Source: Bacillus sp. UNC438CL73TsuS30 (GTDB lineage Bacteria; Bacillota; Bacilli; Bacillales; Cytobacillaceae). Taken from it: DNA of 64,000 bases. The notes below the pieces were generated by a model, which saw nothing but the letters and a program-made list of their open reading frames with translations, did not search any database and was not told where the DNA came from. Shown here in pieces: positions 8,247 through 17,474 of this stretch. How positions within the stretch are numbered: the first letter of the stretch is position 1; each line of letters starts with the position of its first letter. A program made the position numbers and the translations under genes. The stretch covers positions 1-64,000 of the forward strand of contig NZ_KI535297.1 of assembly GCF_000482325.1 (NCBI RefSeq). Direction: 5' to 3'.

Positions 8247-9557
8247 ATGCACTTCGTTTATATTAATCATAATGTGTTAGATAACTTGTTTTATATTATT
8301 GTGAGTATTCTAATGTTTTTCGTTTTATATGATAATGTGAGGCGGCTTAAAAAGTATAAGAGTATTCTACTTACTGCCTGCATGGGTTTACCGATTATTT
8401 TATGTATGAAATTCCCAATCTATATTGATCAATACTGTGTACATGACCTGAGACAAATCCCGCTGTTTATTGGAACCCTTTATGGCGGCTGGCCAACTGG
8501 GGCTGCACTTTTGATCATTTTATTGGTCAGCAGGTTTGCGATTTATGGGTTTAATTTTTTAACACTGATTGTTTATGTGGTCATCTTTATTGCTACGGCC
8601 TTTTTCTCCACAAAGTTCAATCAAGTAAATAAAAAGAAAAAGCTGTTATTTTCAGCTGTAATTACCTTTTTTCTGGAAATCATTACAACCTATATGGCCG
8701 TTATGATGTCTGATTTCTTTAAAGTGACTGAAGCGTATATTTTCTACTTTATTATTTTACCTCCTGTGATCGTATTTTTTGCTGTCTACCTGCTAGAGAT
8801 TTTGATGGATACGATTCATGTCAGGTCCAATATGGTGAAATTGGAAAAAATGGAGGTTGTCAGCCAGCTGGCAGCAAGTATCTCACATGAGGTTCGGAAT
8901 CCACTGACCGTGGTAAAAGGATTTATTGAGCTGCTAAAAGATCCGAATCTATCTCAGGAAAAGAAAGAGCAATATATTGAACATGTGGCGAGAGAACTCA
9001 ATAATGCAGAGACGATTATTAGTGACTATTTAGCCTTCGCCAAACCGGCAACGGAGAAGGTAGAACCAATTTTCGTTGAACGTGAATTCAAAAATATTAT
9101 TGATATATTGAAGCCCTGGGCAAATATGAACTCAGTAAAGATTAAGGATCAGCTTGTACCCGGTTCAGTGCTTGGGAATGCAAATTATTTCCGTCAATGC
9201 TTTTTGAACATCATGAAAAACGGGGTTGAGGCCATGCCGAATGGTGGGGAGTTGGAAGTTACAACCTTTTTAAATAAAAAAGATTTAACGATTAAAGTGA
9301 GCGACACGGGCGTAGGAATGACAAAGGAACAAATTAATCGTTTTGGGGAACCGTATTATAGTAGTAAGGAAAAAGGGACCGGGCTGGGGTCAATGGTCGC
9401 GGTGAAGACCATTCAAATGATGAAAGGGAAGCTGGAAATTGAGAGTGTCCCAAATGAGGGGACGACGATTACTGTGACATTTCCAATCTATTTAGCAGAG
9501 AAGGCTATGGTAAAAGAAAACCCAATTAAATTGGAAACGGAGTTTTTACGTTCATAG
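8247..9557 (+). CDS. KinB-like membrane sensor histidine kinase
   Basis: A 436-aa kinase with six or so N-terminal membrane segments (~10-185) of the LytS-type 5TM receptor kind. These are followed by a HisKA domain with SISHEVRNPLTV (phospho-acceptor His214) and an HATPase with NIMKNGVEAMPNG (N-box), DTGVGM (G1) and GTGLGS (G2). It closely resembles B. subtilis KinB, which feeds phosphate into the Spo0F-Spo0B-Spo0A sporulation phosphorelay. No response regulator is adjacent, as expected for a phosphorelay kinase. The start ATG follows TTAGGAG. The signal is unknown. Confidence 0.82.
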   Translation: MHFVYINHNVLDNLFYIIVSILMFFVLYDNVRRLKKYKSILLTACMGLPIILCMKFPIYIDQYCVHDLRQIPLFIGTLYGGWPTGAALLIILLVSRFAIYGFNFLTLIVYVVIFIATAFFSTKFNQVNKKKKLLFSAVITFFLEIITTYMAVMMSDFFKVTEAYIFYFIILPPVIVFFAVYLLEILMDTIHVRSNMVKLEKMEVVSQLAASISHEVRNPLTVVKGFIELLKDPNLSQEKKEQYIEHVARELNNAETIISDYLAFAKPATEKVEPIFVEREFKNIIDILKPWANMNSVKIKDQLVPGSVLGNANYFRQCFLNIMKNGVEAMPNGGELEVTTFLNKKDLTIKVSDTGVGMTKEQINRFGEPYYSSKEKGTGLGSMVAVKTIQMMKGKLEIESVPNEGTTITVTFPIYLAEKAMVKENPIKLETEFLRS

Positions 9558-9560
9558 GTA

Positions 9561-9595
9561 AAACAGCTTGGGGGTGATTCTCCAAGCTGTTTTTA
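9561..9595 (+). terminator. terminator after the KinB-like gene
   Basis: AAACAGCTTGG / CCAAGCTGTTTTT hairpin directly after the stop codon. Confidence 0.9.
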
Positions 9596-9815
9596 TATCC
9601 ACAGTTGTGAATGAACCTCCAAAATCCGTACATTCATCTTTTTTATTACTTTTTTTTCAAGAACTGGGTGCGTTTTTTTTTTGAATTGTTAAAATAATGT
9701 GAGTTTGTGTTGCATTTCACGAACAAGAAGAGTATTATTATTTTGCTAATATAGTAAATTCAGACGATATTTTAGATTATCAACCGTTGTAAAATTTAGG
9801 AGGAAAAGCTTTTTT

Positions 9816-11171
9816 ATGCAAAACAAGTTACCATTTTCGAAATATTTTGTTATTGGAGTCATGCTCTTTGCCTTGTTTTTTGGAGCAGGAAATTTAATTT
9901 TCCCAGCATCACTAGGGCAGAATGCAGGTTCGCAAATTTGGATGGCGGTCGTAGGATTTTTGATTACCGGAATTGGTTTGCCATTCCTTGGGATTTTGGC
10001 GATGGGGTTTTCAGGAAGTAAAAATCTACAGGAGCTCTCCAGCCGGGTTCATCCAATTTATGGGGTGGTTTTTACCGCACTGCTTTATTTAACGATTGGG
10101 CCGTTTTTTGCTGCACCAAGAACGGGTGCCGTTGCTTACGACATTGGGATTGCACCGTTTGTTGGCAAAAGCCATGGACATATTGGACTTTTTATCTTTA
10201 CTCTCATCTTTTTTGTAGTAACTCTTTGGTTTTCATTAAATCCGGCAAAGATTGTCGACAATGTTGGGAAAATTCTATCTCCTGCAATCATTATCCTGAT
10301 CCTTGTTTTATTATTTATGGTGATCGTTAAACCATTAGGTCCTATTGGGGCACCGCAAGAGGCGTATTCGAGCGGGGCGTTCCTAAAAGGATTCATGGAA
10401 GGGTATAACACAATGGATGCACTGGCGTCCCTTGTATTTGGAATTATTGTCATCAATGCGATTCGTTCCATGGGGGTTACTTCTGCACGAGGTGTCCTGA
10501 TTACATCTGCAAAGTCCGGACTGGTAGCAGTTGTTTTCCTAGGAATTATATATGCAGGTGTTGCCTATTTAGGTGCTACCAGCACAGGAAGATTCGGGTT
10601 ATTTGATACAGGCGGACCTGTCCTTGGAAAAGCAGCCTATTACTACTTTGGAACGTTAGGAACCGTGATGTTATCGGTTATTATTATTCTTGCCTGTCTC
10701 ACGACAAGTATCGGGTTGGTCACAGCCTGTGGGGAATATTTCCATTCATTGCTTCCAAAGTTAAGCTATAAGGCGTGGGTTGTTTTCTTTTCTCTAGTTT
10801 GTTTTGTCATCTCAAATTTTGGATTGGCCAATATCATTAATTTTTCCATTCCTGTTTTAATGTTTCTTTACCCATTAGCGGTTGTGCTCATGCTCTTGAC
10901 TTTTACTTCAAAACTATTTAAGCATGCCCAGATGGTTTATGTAACGGCAATTACTGTTACGTTGTTGATCAGTATTATTGATGGGTTTAAAACCCTATGT
11001 CAGCTTCTGAACATTGAATATTTTGGCTGGCTGGCACCGATTATCGAATTTTATAATAGGGCATTACCTTTTTATGAGGATGGACTCGGCTGGCTGATTC
11101 CGGTTTTAATTGTGATTTTTATAACCGGATTGCTTATTCGAATACCGAAGTTCTCTGAGGTTCGCTCATAG
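9816..11171 (+). CDS. brnQ: branched-chain amino acid carrier BrnQ (copy 1)
   Basis: A 451-aa LIVCS-family transporter for leucine, isoleucine and valine with Na+ or H+, with about 12 membrane segments. Family landmarks are the N-terminal FALFFGAGNLIFPASLGQ, YLTIGPFFAAPRTGAVAY, GYNTMDALASLVFGI and LACLTTSIGL. The start ATG at 9816 follows AGGAGGAAAAG at a slightly long spacing. It is monocistronic with a ~220-nt upstream region. A second paralogue lies at 27723-29075. A CodY or T-box signal was looked for and not convincingly found. Confidence 0.93.
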   Translation: MQNKLPFSKYFVIGVMLFALFFGAGNLIFPASLGQNAGSQIWMAVVGFLITGIGLPFLGILAMGFSGSKNLQELSSRVHPIYGVVFTALLYLTIGPFFAAPRTGAVAYDIGIAPFVGKSHGHIGLFIFTLIFFVVTLWFSLNPAKIVDNVGKILSPAIIILILVLLFMVIVKPLGPIGAPQEAYSSGAFLKGFMEGYNTMDALASLVFGIIVINAIRSMGVTSARGVLITSAKSGLVAVVFLGIIYAGVAYLGATSTGRFGLFDTGGPVLGKAAYYYFGTLGTVMLSVIIILACLTTSIGLVTACGEYFHSLLPKLSYKAWVVFFSLVCFVISNFGLANIINFSIPVLMFLYPLAVVLMLLTFTSKLFKHAQMVYVTAITVTLLISIIDGFKTLCQLLNIEYFGWLAPIIEFYNRALPFYEDGLGWLIPVLIVIFITGLLIRIPKFSEVRS

Positions 11172-11178
11172 ATAAGAA

Positions 11179-11206
11179 GGGATCTCAATGTGAGATCCTT
11201 TTATTT
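11179..11206. terminator. bidirectional terminator
   Basis: GGATCTCA-ATG-TGAGATCC hairpin with T-runs on the right (plus strand) and CTT on the left, between the convergent brnQ and SleB-like genes. Confidence 0.8.
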
Positions 11207-11920
11207 TTTAAAAACATGACGACCAATTGCTAGTGTGGTCGGGCGGGTATCGAGCCAGCGGCTTTGTGCGATTTTGGGATTATAGAAAAATAAGGAGCTG
11301 CCGACTAAATCTCGTTTACTGCTCAATGCCTCATTCACGGCTTCCCTTGATTCCTTATCGGCTGGTTTATTGATTTGACCATTTAAAACGGGCTGAAACT
11401 GGTTTCTAGCATAAATCACAGATCTAATAGAGTTTGGAAACCTTTTACTTTCCACGCGGTTTAGGACCACACAAGCCACTGCTACTTTGCCATTAAAAGG
11501 CTCATTTTGAGCTTCAGCTCTAACAAGCCGAGCTAGTAAATCTTTTTCATAAGCGGAGACTTCCATGGATTTTGGTGTGCTGTTTGTATGTATTTTTGGT
11601 TTCGACTTGCGAATCGCTTGTCTAACTTTTAAGTCTGCTTCCGTTATGTATTTGGTTTGTGTTGTATTGGTGAACTTCCCTATCTGAAGAGGTTTTCCAA
11701 TTTTATGTTTAGGTTTGATCGTATTGATGTATTGCCCTATGTAAAGGACATTCATATTTTCAATTTGCGGGTTTAGCCTCGATAATTCCTTTAAGGTTAA
11801 ATAATGGTCTTGCGCGATCGTTTCCACCGTGTCTCCATCTTTAACGGTATACGCAAACGTTGGGGTTGTGAATAGAAGTGAAACCAAAATGGTAATGGCG
11901 GTAATACATTTCTTTAACAT
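11201..11920 (-). CDS. LysM + SleB-type cell wall hydrolase
   Basis: A 239-aa secreted protein with a signal peptide (residues 1-23, ending TFAYT), one LysM domain (~23-70, YTVKDGDTVETIA) and a C-terminal hydrolase_2 domain of the SleB/CwlJ kind. The catalytic domain shows LLARLVRAEAQNEPFNGKVA, AVVLNRV-type spacing and NQFQPVLNG. The conserved Glu in RAEAQ matches the SleB lytic-transglycosylase glutamate. It resembles B. subtilis YkvT. The likely role is peptidoglycan or spore-cortex hydrolysis during germination or growth. Confidence 0.85.
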   Translation of the reverse strand: MLKKCITAITILVSLLFTTPTFAYTVKDGDTVETIAQDHYLTLKELSRLNPQIENMNVLYIGQYINTIKPKHKIGKPLQIGKFTNTTQTKYITEADLKVRQAIRKSKPKIHTNSTPKSMEVSAYEKDLLARLVRAEAQNEPFNGKVAVACVVLNRVESKRFPNSIRSVIYARNQFQPVLNGQINKPADKESREAVNEALSSKRDLVGSSLFFYNPKIAQSRWLDTRPTTLAIGRHVFKK

Positions 11921-12082
11921 ACTTTCCCTCCTGGATCTCGTTCGTCACTTGTGAATCTCTTAGCTATTTCTATGACTATGAGCTCCAGGAGTAGATTAGT
12001 ATTACAGTTAGTAGAGTACTATTACAGTTTAATTACATTGGTAGGAAATCCTTGGAAAAAATACTAGTTTTGAGCGAAAAAG

Positions 12083-12116
12083 AATGAGCGGGTTCGTATT
12101 TGAACCCGCTCATTTT
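12083..12116. terminator. guaC terminator
   Basis: AATGAGCGGGTTC / GAACCCGCTCATT perfect stem immediately after guaC. It is symmetric and works on both strands. Confidence 0.88.
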
Positions 12117-12118
12117 AC

Positions 12119-13102
12119 TTAATAAACCTTATCGCCATTGAAAATGGAATTTTTTACGACCACATAATCCACGGTACGAATGGCATCTAATTTGTTTCCG
12201 CCAGCGTAAGAGATAGAAGATTGAAGATCCTGCTCCATCTCGATTAATGTATCGATTAATTTTCCTTTGTGTTCCACATACATTTTTTTACCTTCGACGT
12301 TTTTACGTTCGCCTTTTTGGAATTCGGATGCAGAACCGAAATATTCTTTATAGCATTTTCCGTCTTTCTCGTACGTTTCACCTGGAGATTCCGCGTGGCC
12401 GGCAAAGAGGGAACCAATCATCACCATACTTGCTCCAAATCTTACGGATTTAGCAATATCTCCATGTGTACGAATTCCGCCATCAGCGATAATCGGTTTC
12501 GTTGCAGCTTTGGCACACCAGCGCAATGCAGCTAATTGCCAGCCGCCAGTTCCAAAGCCTGTTTTAATTTTTGTAATACAAACTTTACCAGGCCCGATTC
12601 CTACTTTTGTTGCGTCCGCACCGGCATGTTCTAATTCTCTTACTGCTTCAGGTGTTCCCACGTTTCCGGCAATAACGAAGCTTTCTGGTAGGAGTTTCTT
12701 AATATGTTGAATCATTTCGATCACGGCGTTGGAATGTCCGTGTGCGATATCAATTGTAATGTATTCAGGTGTTAGGTTTTCATCTGCTAGCTGTTGAATG
12801 AAATCATATTCTCCATCTTTAACACCGACACTAATGGAAGCAATTAAACCTCGTTTTTTCATATCTTTTATAAAATCAATTCGCTTCTCTGGCTGGAAAC
12901 GGTGCATGATGTAAAAGTAACCGTTTTCCGCAAGGAAGATGGCAATCTTTTCGTCAATGATGGTTTGCATATTGGCTGGTACAACTGGAAGCTTAAATTT
13001 ATGGCCACCAAAAGTTACCGATGTATCACATTCTGAACGGCTTTTTACTATAGATTTTGCAGGAATCAATTGTATATCTTCGTAATCAAAAACATTTTCC
13101 AT
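12119..13102 (-). CDS. guaC: GMP reductase
   Basis: A 327-aa GMP reductase (NADPH-dependent GMP to IMP plus ammonia), a purine salvage enzyme of the IMPDH/GMPR TIM-barrel family. It lacks CBS domains, which separates it from IMP dehydrogenase. The catalytic Cys175 lies in GIGPGKVCITK, and the phosphate-binding IIADGGIRTHGDI and FGASMVMIG are present. The start is an ATG at 13102 behind GGGAG. It is monocistronic, divergent from the TubZ-like gene, with a sigma-A promoter at 13165-13193 and two candidate PurR half-boxes between promoter and start. Confidence 0.95.
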   Translation of the reverse strand: MENVFDYEDIQLIPAKSIVKSRSECDTSVTFGGHKFKLPVVPANMQTIIDEKIAIFLAENGYFYIMHRFQPEKRIDFIKDMKKRGLIASISVGVKDGEYDFIQQLADENLTPEYITIDIAHGHSNAVIEMIQHIKKLLPESFVIAGNVGTPEAVRELEHAGADATKVGIGPGKVCITKIKTGFGTGGWQLAALRWCAKAATKPIIADGGIRTHGDIAKSVRFGASMVMIGSLFAGHAESPGETYEKDGKCYKEYFGSASEFQKGERKNVEGKKMYVEHKGKLIDTLIEMEQDLQSSISYAGGNKLDAIRTVDYVVVKNSIFNGDKVY

Positions 13103-13115
13103 GAGTTACACTCCC

Positions 13116-13159
13116 AAACACGAATATTAATGTTAGTTATTTAAAAAACGTTCGTACAT
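13116..13159 (-). promoter_or_regulatory. candidate PurR box pair upstream of guaC
   Basis: Two inverted CGAA-containing 13-mers (13116-13128 and 13147-13159), each ~10/13 to the PurBox consensus AWWWCCGAACWWT. The CGAA and TTCG cores are 26 nt apart, against 24-25 usual. B. subtilis guaC (yumD) is in the PurR regulon, which supports the call. Confidence 0.4.
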
Positions 13160-13164
13160 TTGTT

Positions 13165-13193
13165 AATTTACATTATTTTTATCAGTATGTCAA
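13165..13193 (-). promoter_or_regulatory. guaC promoter
   Basis: On the minus strand TTGACA (13193-13188), a 17-nt spacer, then TAAATT (13170-13165). Initiation would be near 13158, just inside the candidate PurR box region. Confidence 0.6.
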
Positions 13194-13304
13194 AATATTT
13201 TAATATTTATGTGGAAAATATTTCGGAGAATTGAGCTTTTTTTCATGAACAAGTCTATTTTCATAATAAGTGAGTATTATTTTAGTAGATAAGGAGGCGA
13301 TCTG

Positions 13305-14414
13305 GTGAAATCAATCGGAATTTTGGGTGTAGGTCAAGCTGGTGGAAATATTGCTGAGATAGCATCGACAATGGGCTTTCAAACCGCCCTTATCAATACG
13401 AATCAACGTGATGGTGTAGTCAACACGAAAGTAGAGAAAAAGTATTTTGTCCCAGGTTATAATGGTGCAGGGCAGGACCGTTCAGTCGGTTTGCGTGCCG
13501 TTCATGAGCATTATCGCGAAATGATTGATTTTGTGAAAAAATCCTTTCAAAACATCAAATTATTATTGGTTGCATTCTCAACAGACGGAGGATCAGGCTC
13601 GGGGATGAGCCCTCTGTTAATTGACATTTTATTAGACCAGCTGCCTGGCGTTAACATTGGGGCAATTGCGATTGTTCCTGAACGCAATGTGTTAGCAGGC
13701 AACCGGATCAATGCAGCAGAATGCATAGAACAGATTTCGAAAATAGAGGGAATCTCTTCCGTGTTCCTAGTCGATAACGATCAAATGCGCAAGGCGAACC
13801 CGCAATCAAGTAAACAACAAATTTATCTCTCTTCGAATCGTCAGGTCATGGAAGCGATCAGTTATGTGTTGCAAGTGACGCAGAAGAGCTCATTTTTTGG
13901 TAATTTTGATGAGACAGATCTCATGAATATTCTAAATACAAGAGGAGTAACGCTTATTTCTTCGGCGACGGTAACGGAAGCGAGGACATCAGCAGACGTT
14001 TCCAGCAAAATTCAACGGTCATGGGCGCACTCGATTTTCTGTCCTGTTGATACGGTTGGGGTTATCCGCGCCGGACTAATTTATGAGGGTCCAGAAACGG
14101 TATCCAAACTGATCAATGTGCCACAAGTTTTTGAAAAAATTGGCGAGCCTTTGGAATTATTTGAAGGTACCTATATTTCGGAATGTGATCCAACGGTTAC
14201 GACCATTTTAGCAGGGCTTTCTTTCCCGCCAAGCCGGCTGAAGACGCTTGAGGAATCGCTCGAAAAGAATAAAGAGCGGCTGCAATTCCTGGTTAAGAAG
14301 GAGCAAACAGAAAAATATGAGTCGCAAGTTTCCTGGGCTTCCGGTCTAAAAGCGAAAGCACCGGAAAGAAAGCCAGGGTCAGTCACATCAAAGTTGTCTA
14401 AGTATCAGAAATAG
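13305..14414 (+). CDS. TubZ/RepX-like tubulin-FtsZ family GTPase
   Basis: A 369-aa protein with the tubulin/FtsZ GTPase signature set. T1 is GVGQAGGNIAE (8-18) and NTNQRD (31-36) is the T2/T3 region. T4 is STDGGSGSGM (92-101), a variant of GGGTGTG. FLVDND (154-159) supplies the base-recognition Asn-Asp, and FDETDLMNILNTRGV (201-215) matches the TubZ T7 loop better than FtsZ's. The tail is lysine-rich. TubZ/RepX proteins form treadmilling filaments that segregate large Bacillus plasmids. Here it is chromosomal, beside guaC, with no TubR-like DNA-binding gene and no clear iterons. The start is GTG behind AAGGAGGCGAT. It is distinct from the housekeeping FtsZ. The function in this host is unknown. 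Confidence 0.78.
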   Translation: MKSIGILGVGQAGGNIAEIASTMGFQTALINTNQRDGVVNTKVEKKYFVPGYNGAGQDRSVGLRAVHEHYREMIDFVKKSFQNIKLLLVAFSTDGGSGSGMSPLLIDILLDQLPGVNIGAIAIVPERNVLAGNRINAAECIEQISKIEGISSVFLVDNDQMRKANPQSSKQQIYLSSNRQVMEAISYVLQVTQKSSFFGNFDETDLMNILNTRGVTLISSATVTEARTSADVSSKIQRSWAHSIFCPVDTVGVIRAGLIYEGPETVSKLINVPQVFEKIGEPLELFEGTYISECDPTVTTILAGLSFPPSRLKTLEESLEKNKERLQFLVKKEQTEKYESQVSWASGLKAKAPERKPGSVTSKLSKYQK

Positions 14415-14424
14415 GTATTCATTC

Positions 14425-14457
14425 GGCATCTCCTGAAAATGGGGGTGTCATTTTTTT
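14425..14457 (+). terminator. terminator after the TubZ-like gene
   Basis: GGCATCTCC / GGGGGTGTC stem (with G-T pairs) followed by seven Ts. Confidence 0.7.
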
Positions 14458-14591
14458 GAAAGGATGTTACTTTGCCGTTGAGGAGTGAAAGTTTTGGAAA
14501 AAGAATAAGTAGCTTTTTTAAAATCTACCCACTAAACCGTTATAATATAAATAGTTCAATATTTTCGCAATTTTAAAAAGGAGCTTATACA

Positions 14592-15353
14592 ATGGATTTA
14601 CAACTACATAACAAAAACATTCTAATTACCGGCGGCTCAAAAGGGATCGGGAAAGCCATCGCCAAGGCTTTTGTAGCTGAGGGAGCAAACGTTGCCATCA
14701 CTGCCCGTGGACTGGATGCATTAGAAAAAACAAAAGAAGAAATCGGCGGCAGTATTACGATCTTTCAAGCAGACCTAACGAACGCAGATGAACGCATCAA
14801 GCTCATACATGATTTCGTTGAACAATTCGGAACCATTGACGTCCTGATCAACAATGCCGGCGGCAGCAATGGCGGTAAAGCGACCGAAACGGAGATGGTG
14901 CTCTTTTACAAGGCGATGGAGTTGAATTATTTTTCTGCGATTCATTTAAGTAAATTGGCTGTTGAACAAATGAAAAAACAGCGTTCAGGTGCGATTATTA
15001 ATATTACTTCCATTTACGGCAGAGAAAGCGGTGGTAAAGTCACCTATAACAATGCGAAGTCTGCTCTCATCAGCTTCACCAAGTCATTGGCAGACGAAGT
15101 GATTACATATGGAATTCGGGTCAATAGTTTAGCACCGGGTAGTATCTTGCATGAAAGTGCCAATTGGCAAAGACGTTTGGAAGAGGATCCGGAGAGTATT
15201 AAAGATTTTGTTAAAAAAGAAATTCCCGCCGGGCGGTTCGGAACACCAGAGGAAATCGCGAATGTTGCAGCATTTCTTGCATCTGAGAAAGCCTCTTGGA
15301 TTGTCGGAGCCAGCATCAATGTCGATGGCGGGCAGTCAAAAATGAATTTTTAG
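14592..15353 (+). CDS. SDR family oxidoreductase
   Basis: A 253-aa classical short-chain dehydrogenase with a Rossmann fold: TGGSKGIG (13-20), NNAG (87-90), and the catalytic Ser140, Tyr152 and Lys156 in S-x11-YNNAK. The C-terminal NVDGGQS closes the family pattern. Substrate unknown; 3-oxoacyl-ACP reductase-like. The start ATG follows AAAAAGGAG. The next gene, a ketopantoate-reductase-like dehydrogenase, begins 14 nt downstream, so the two form an operon. Confidence 0.88.
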   Translation: MDLQLHNKNILITGGSKGIGKAIAKAFVAEGANVAITARGLDALEKTKEEIGGSITIFQADLTNADERIKLIHDFVEQFGTIDVLINNAGGSNGGKATETEMVLFYKAMELNYFSAIHLSKLAVEQMKKQRSGAIINITSIYGRESGGKVTYNNAKSALISFTKSLADEVITYGIRVNSLAPGSILHESANWQRRLEEDPESIKDFVKKEIPAGRFGTPEEIANVAAFLASEKASWIVGASINVDGGQSKMNF

Positions 15354-15367
15354 AGAGGAGAGAGATT

Positions 15368-16279
15368 ATGAAAGTATCGATCATTGGGTTGGGAGCATTA
15401 GGGATTTTATTTGGAAACCATTTATCGAAAAAGATGCCTAAAGGGGATTTGCGAGTTATTGCAGATAAGGACCGGATTAAACGGTACCAGGAAGATGGGG
15501 TTTTTTGTAACGGCGAACGCTGCGAATTTCAATATGTTTCCCCTGAAGATCACTGTGAACCTGCTGATTTAATTCTGTTTGCGGTAAAATTTAATGGATT
15601 ACATGATGCAATACAGACTGTTAAACATCATGTTGGTGAACATACCGTCATATTATCAGCTTTAAACGGAATCTCAAGCGAAGCAATTATCGGGGAAGCC
15701 TTTGGAATGGATAAGGTTTTATACTGCGTCGCACAAGGCATGGATGCCGTTAAGGTTGGGAATCAACTTACCTTTGATCATATGGGGATGCTTTGTTTTG
15801 GTGATCGGGAGCCAGGAGTGATTTCAAACAAAACAAAGCGAGTAGCCGAATTTTTTGAAAAAATGGAGTTGCCTTATGAGATTGATACGAACATGCAAAG
15901 GCGGCAATGGGGGAAATTTATGTTAAATGTCGGCGTCAATCAAACGGTTGCCGTTTATCAAGGGAATTACGGTGATATTCAAAAAGAAGGGCAAGCAAGA
16001 GACACTATGATTGCCGCCATGCGAGAGGTCATTCAGCTTTCTGAAAAAGAGGGAATCCACTTAACAGAAGAGGATTTGAACTATTGGTTAGATGTCCTGT
16101 CAACCTTAGGTCCAACTGGAAAACCTTCGATGGCGCAGGATGTGGAAGCGAGACGCCTGAGTGAAGTGGATTTGTTTTCTGGTACCGTATTGGAGCTTGG
16201 TCAAAAACATGGTGTATCCACTCCTGTTAACAAGGAGCTTTATGAAAAAATTAAAACGCTGGAAAGCCAGTTTAGTTGA
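15368..16279 (+). CDS. 2-dehydropantoate 2-reductase family protein (PanE/ApbA)
   Basis: A 303-aa NADPH-dependent ketopantoate reductase family member. It has an N-terminal Rossmann domain (MKVSIIGLGALGILFG) and a C-terminal helical domain with WGKFMLNVGVNQT, holding the catalytic Lys, and LGPTGKPSMAQDVEARRLSEVD, holding the substrate-binding Ser/Asp/Glu. Start ATG at 15368 behind AGAGAGGAG. An upstream extension in the same frame overlaps the SDR and is not real. Several paralogues are normal in Bacillus, so a pantothenate role is not certain. Confidence 0.85.
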   Translation: MKVSIIGLGALGILFGNHLSKKMPKGDLRVIADKDRIKRYQEDGVFCNGERCEFQYVSPEDHCEPADLILFAVKFNGLHDAIQTVKHHVGEHTVILSALNGISSEAIIGEAFGMDKVLYCVAQGMDAVKVGNQLTFDHMGMLCFGDREPGVISNKTKRVAEFFEKMELPYEIDTNMQRRQWGKFMLNVGVNQTVAVYQGNYGDIQKEGQARDTMIAAMREVIQLSEKEGIHLTEEDLNYWLDVLSTLGPTGKPSMAQDVEARRLSEVDLFSGTVLELGQKHGVSTPVNKELYEKIKTLESQFS

Positions 16280-16302
16280 TTCTAATTTTTATAAATGATG
16301 GG

Positions 16303-16330
16303 CTCGCCAATCGGCGAGTTTTCTTTTTTG
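16303..16330 (+). terminator. terminator after the PanE-like gene
   Basis: CTCGCC-AAT-CGGCGAG hairpin followed by a T-rich tract. Confidence 0.8.
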
Positions 16331-16490
16331 AATACATACAAGTGCTATCAGCGGAAAAAGGCAACCAATCATAGAAAACAAAAATTAATACGGCTTAAAA
16401 CCTATTCACATGAAAATCTTAGCATGATAGAGTAAAATAGGTTTCTGTAATAAACCAAGGTCATTTATGGGAAAAGGAGAGACTTAAAAA

Positions 16491-17408
16491 ATGAAATGGA
16501 ATCGATTTTTAAAAGGAGCGGCAATCGCTGGGGTTCTGATCACAACATTATTTGTAAGAAATTCTGGCATTACTCTTGCCTCCAGTGGTGATAATGACAG
16601 CATTAATGAAAAATATGGACCGCCAGTAGTCGTGTACGGGGCACAATTATCTGCTGCCCAAAAAGACGAAGTCAAAAAACTTTTAGATGTGATCGACCCG
16701 AGCCAAGTAAGAGAGATCACAGCAACCGGACAAGACCTCGTGAACTATATAAAAGGGGATCCCCATGCCAATATGTATTCCTCAGCAAAAATTACTAGAG
16801 ATGACACAGGTGAGGGAATTGTCGTCAACATCGTAACCCCTGAAAATATTACCGAGGTTACAAAGGAAATGTATGCAAATGCCTTGTTAACGGCAGGGGT
16901 TAAGGATGCAGAAGTAGATGTTGCCTCCCCGATTAAAGTCAGTGGACATTCCGCCCTTGTGGGGATCTATAAAGCCTATGATACCGGAAAAGGTACAAAC
17001 CTAAATAAGGACCGTACGGAAGTTGCTAGTGAGGAATTGAGCTTAGCAACTAATTTAGCCAAAAAAGAGGGCATGGATTCCGATAAAGTCAGTCAGCTGT
17101 TAACCGAGATTAAACAAGAGATTGCCGCACAGCATCCGGCAACGAAAGAGGATATTGCCAACATCGTGGATGAAAAATTAAAAACGTTGAACATCAGCCT
17201 GAGTGAGAAAGATCGTCAGCTGTTAATTGACCTATTTGATAAAATGCGTCATCTGAACATCAATTTTGATAACGTACAATCTCAACTCGATAATCTTGCA
17301 CAAGACGTTAAACAGAAGGTACAAAATGCAGTAGACCAAGGATTTTTTCAAAAGGTCGCGGATTTCTTTCAAAAATTAATAGACGCGATAAAAAGTATTT
17401 TTTCATAA
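16491..17408 (+). CDS. DUF1002 secreted protein (YpuA-like)
   Basis: A 305-aa exported protein: signal peptide to about residue 31 (ITLASS), then the DUF1002 region (VVVYGAQLSAAQKDEVKKLL; ASPIKVSGHSALVGIYKAY), then a C-terminal amphipathic/coiled helical part. B. subtilis YpuA is the closest known relative; its function is unknown. The start ATG follows AAAAGGAGAG. It lies 66 nt before the P5C-reductase-like gene with no terminator seen between, so cotranscription is possible. Confidence 0.8.
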   Translation: MKWNRFLKGAAIAGVLITTLFVRNSGITLASSGDNDSINEKYGPPVVVYGAQLSAAQKDEVKKLLDVIDPSQVREITATGQDLVNYIKGDPHANMYSSAKITRDDTGEGIVVNIVTPENITEVTKEMYANALLTAGVKDAEVDVASPIKVSGHSALVGIYKAYDTGKGTNLNKDRTEVASEELSLATNLAKKEGMDSDKVSQLLTEIKQEIAAQHPATKEDIANIVDEKLKTLNISLSEKDRQLLIDLFDKMRHLNINFDNVQSQLDNLAQDVKQKVQNAVDQGFFQKVADFFQKLIDAIKSIFS

Positions 17409-17474
17409 GATTTATTCGCCCAATTGGGTAAGCTAAGCAACATATTCAACTTAGAAAATCAAGGTGAAGCAGCA

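Noticed and set aside
9720..9815. CodY-box-like sequence upstream of brnQ (AAATTCAGACGATAT)
   Set aside because: Six mismatches to AATTTTCWGAAAATT; similar weak match upstream of brnQ-2. Not better than chance in AT-rich DNA.
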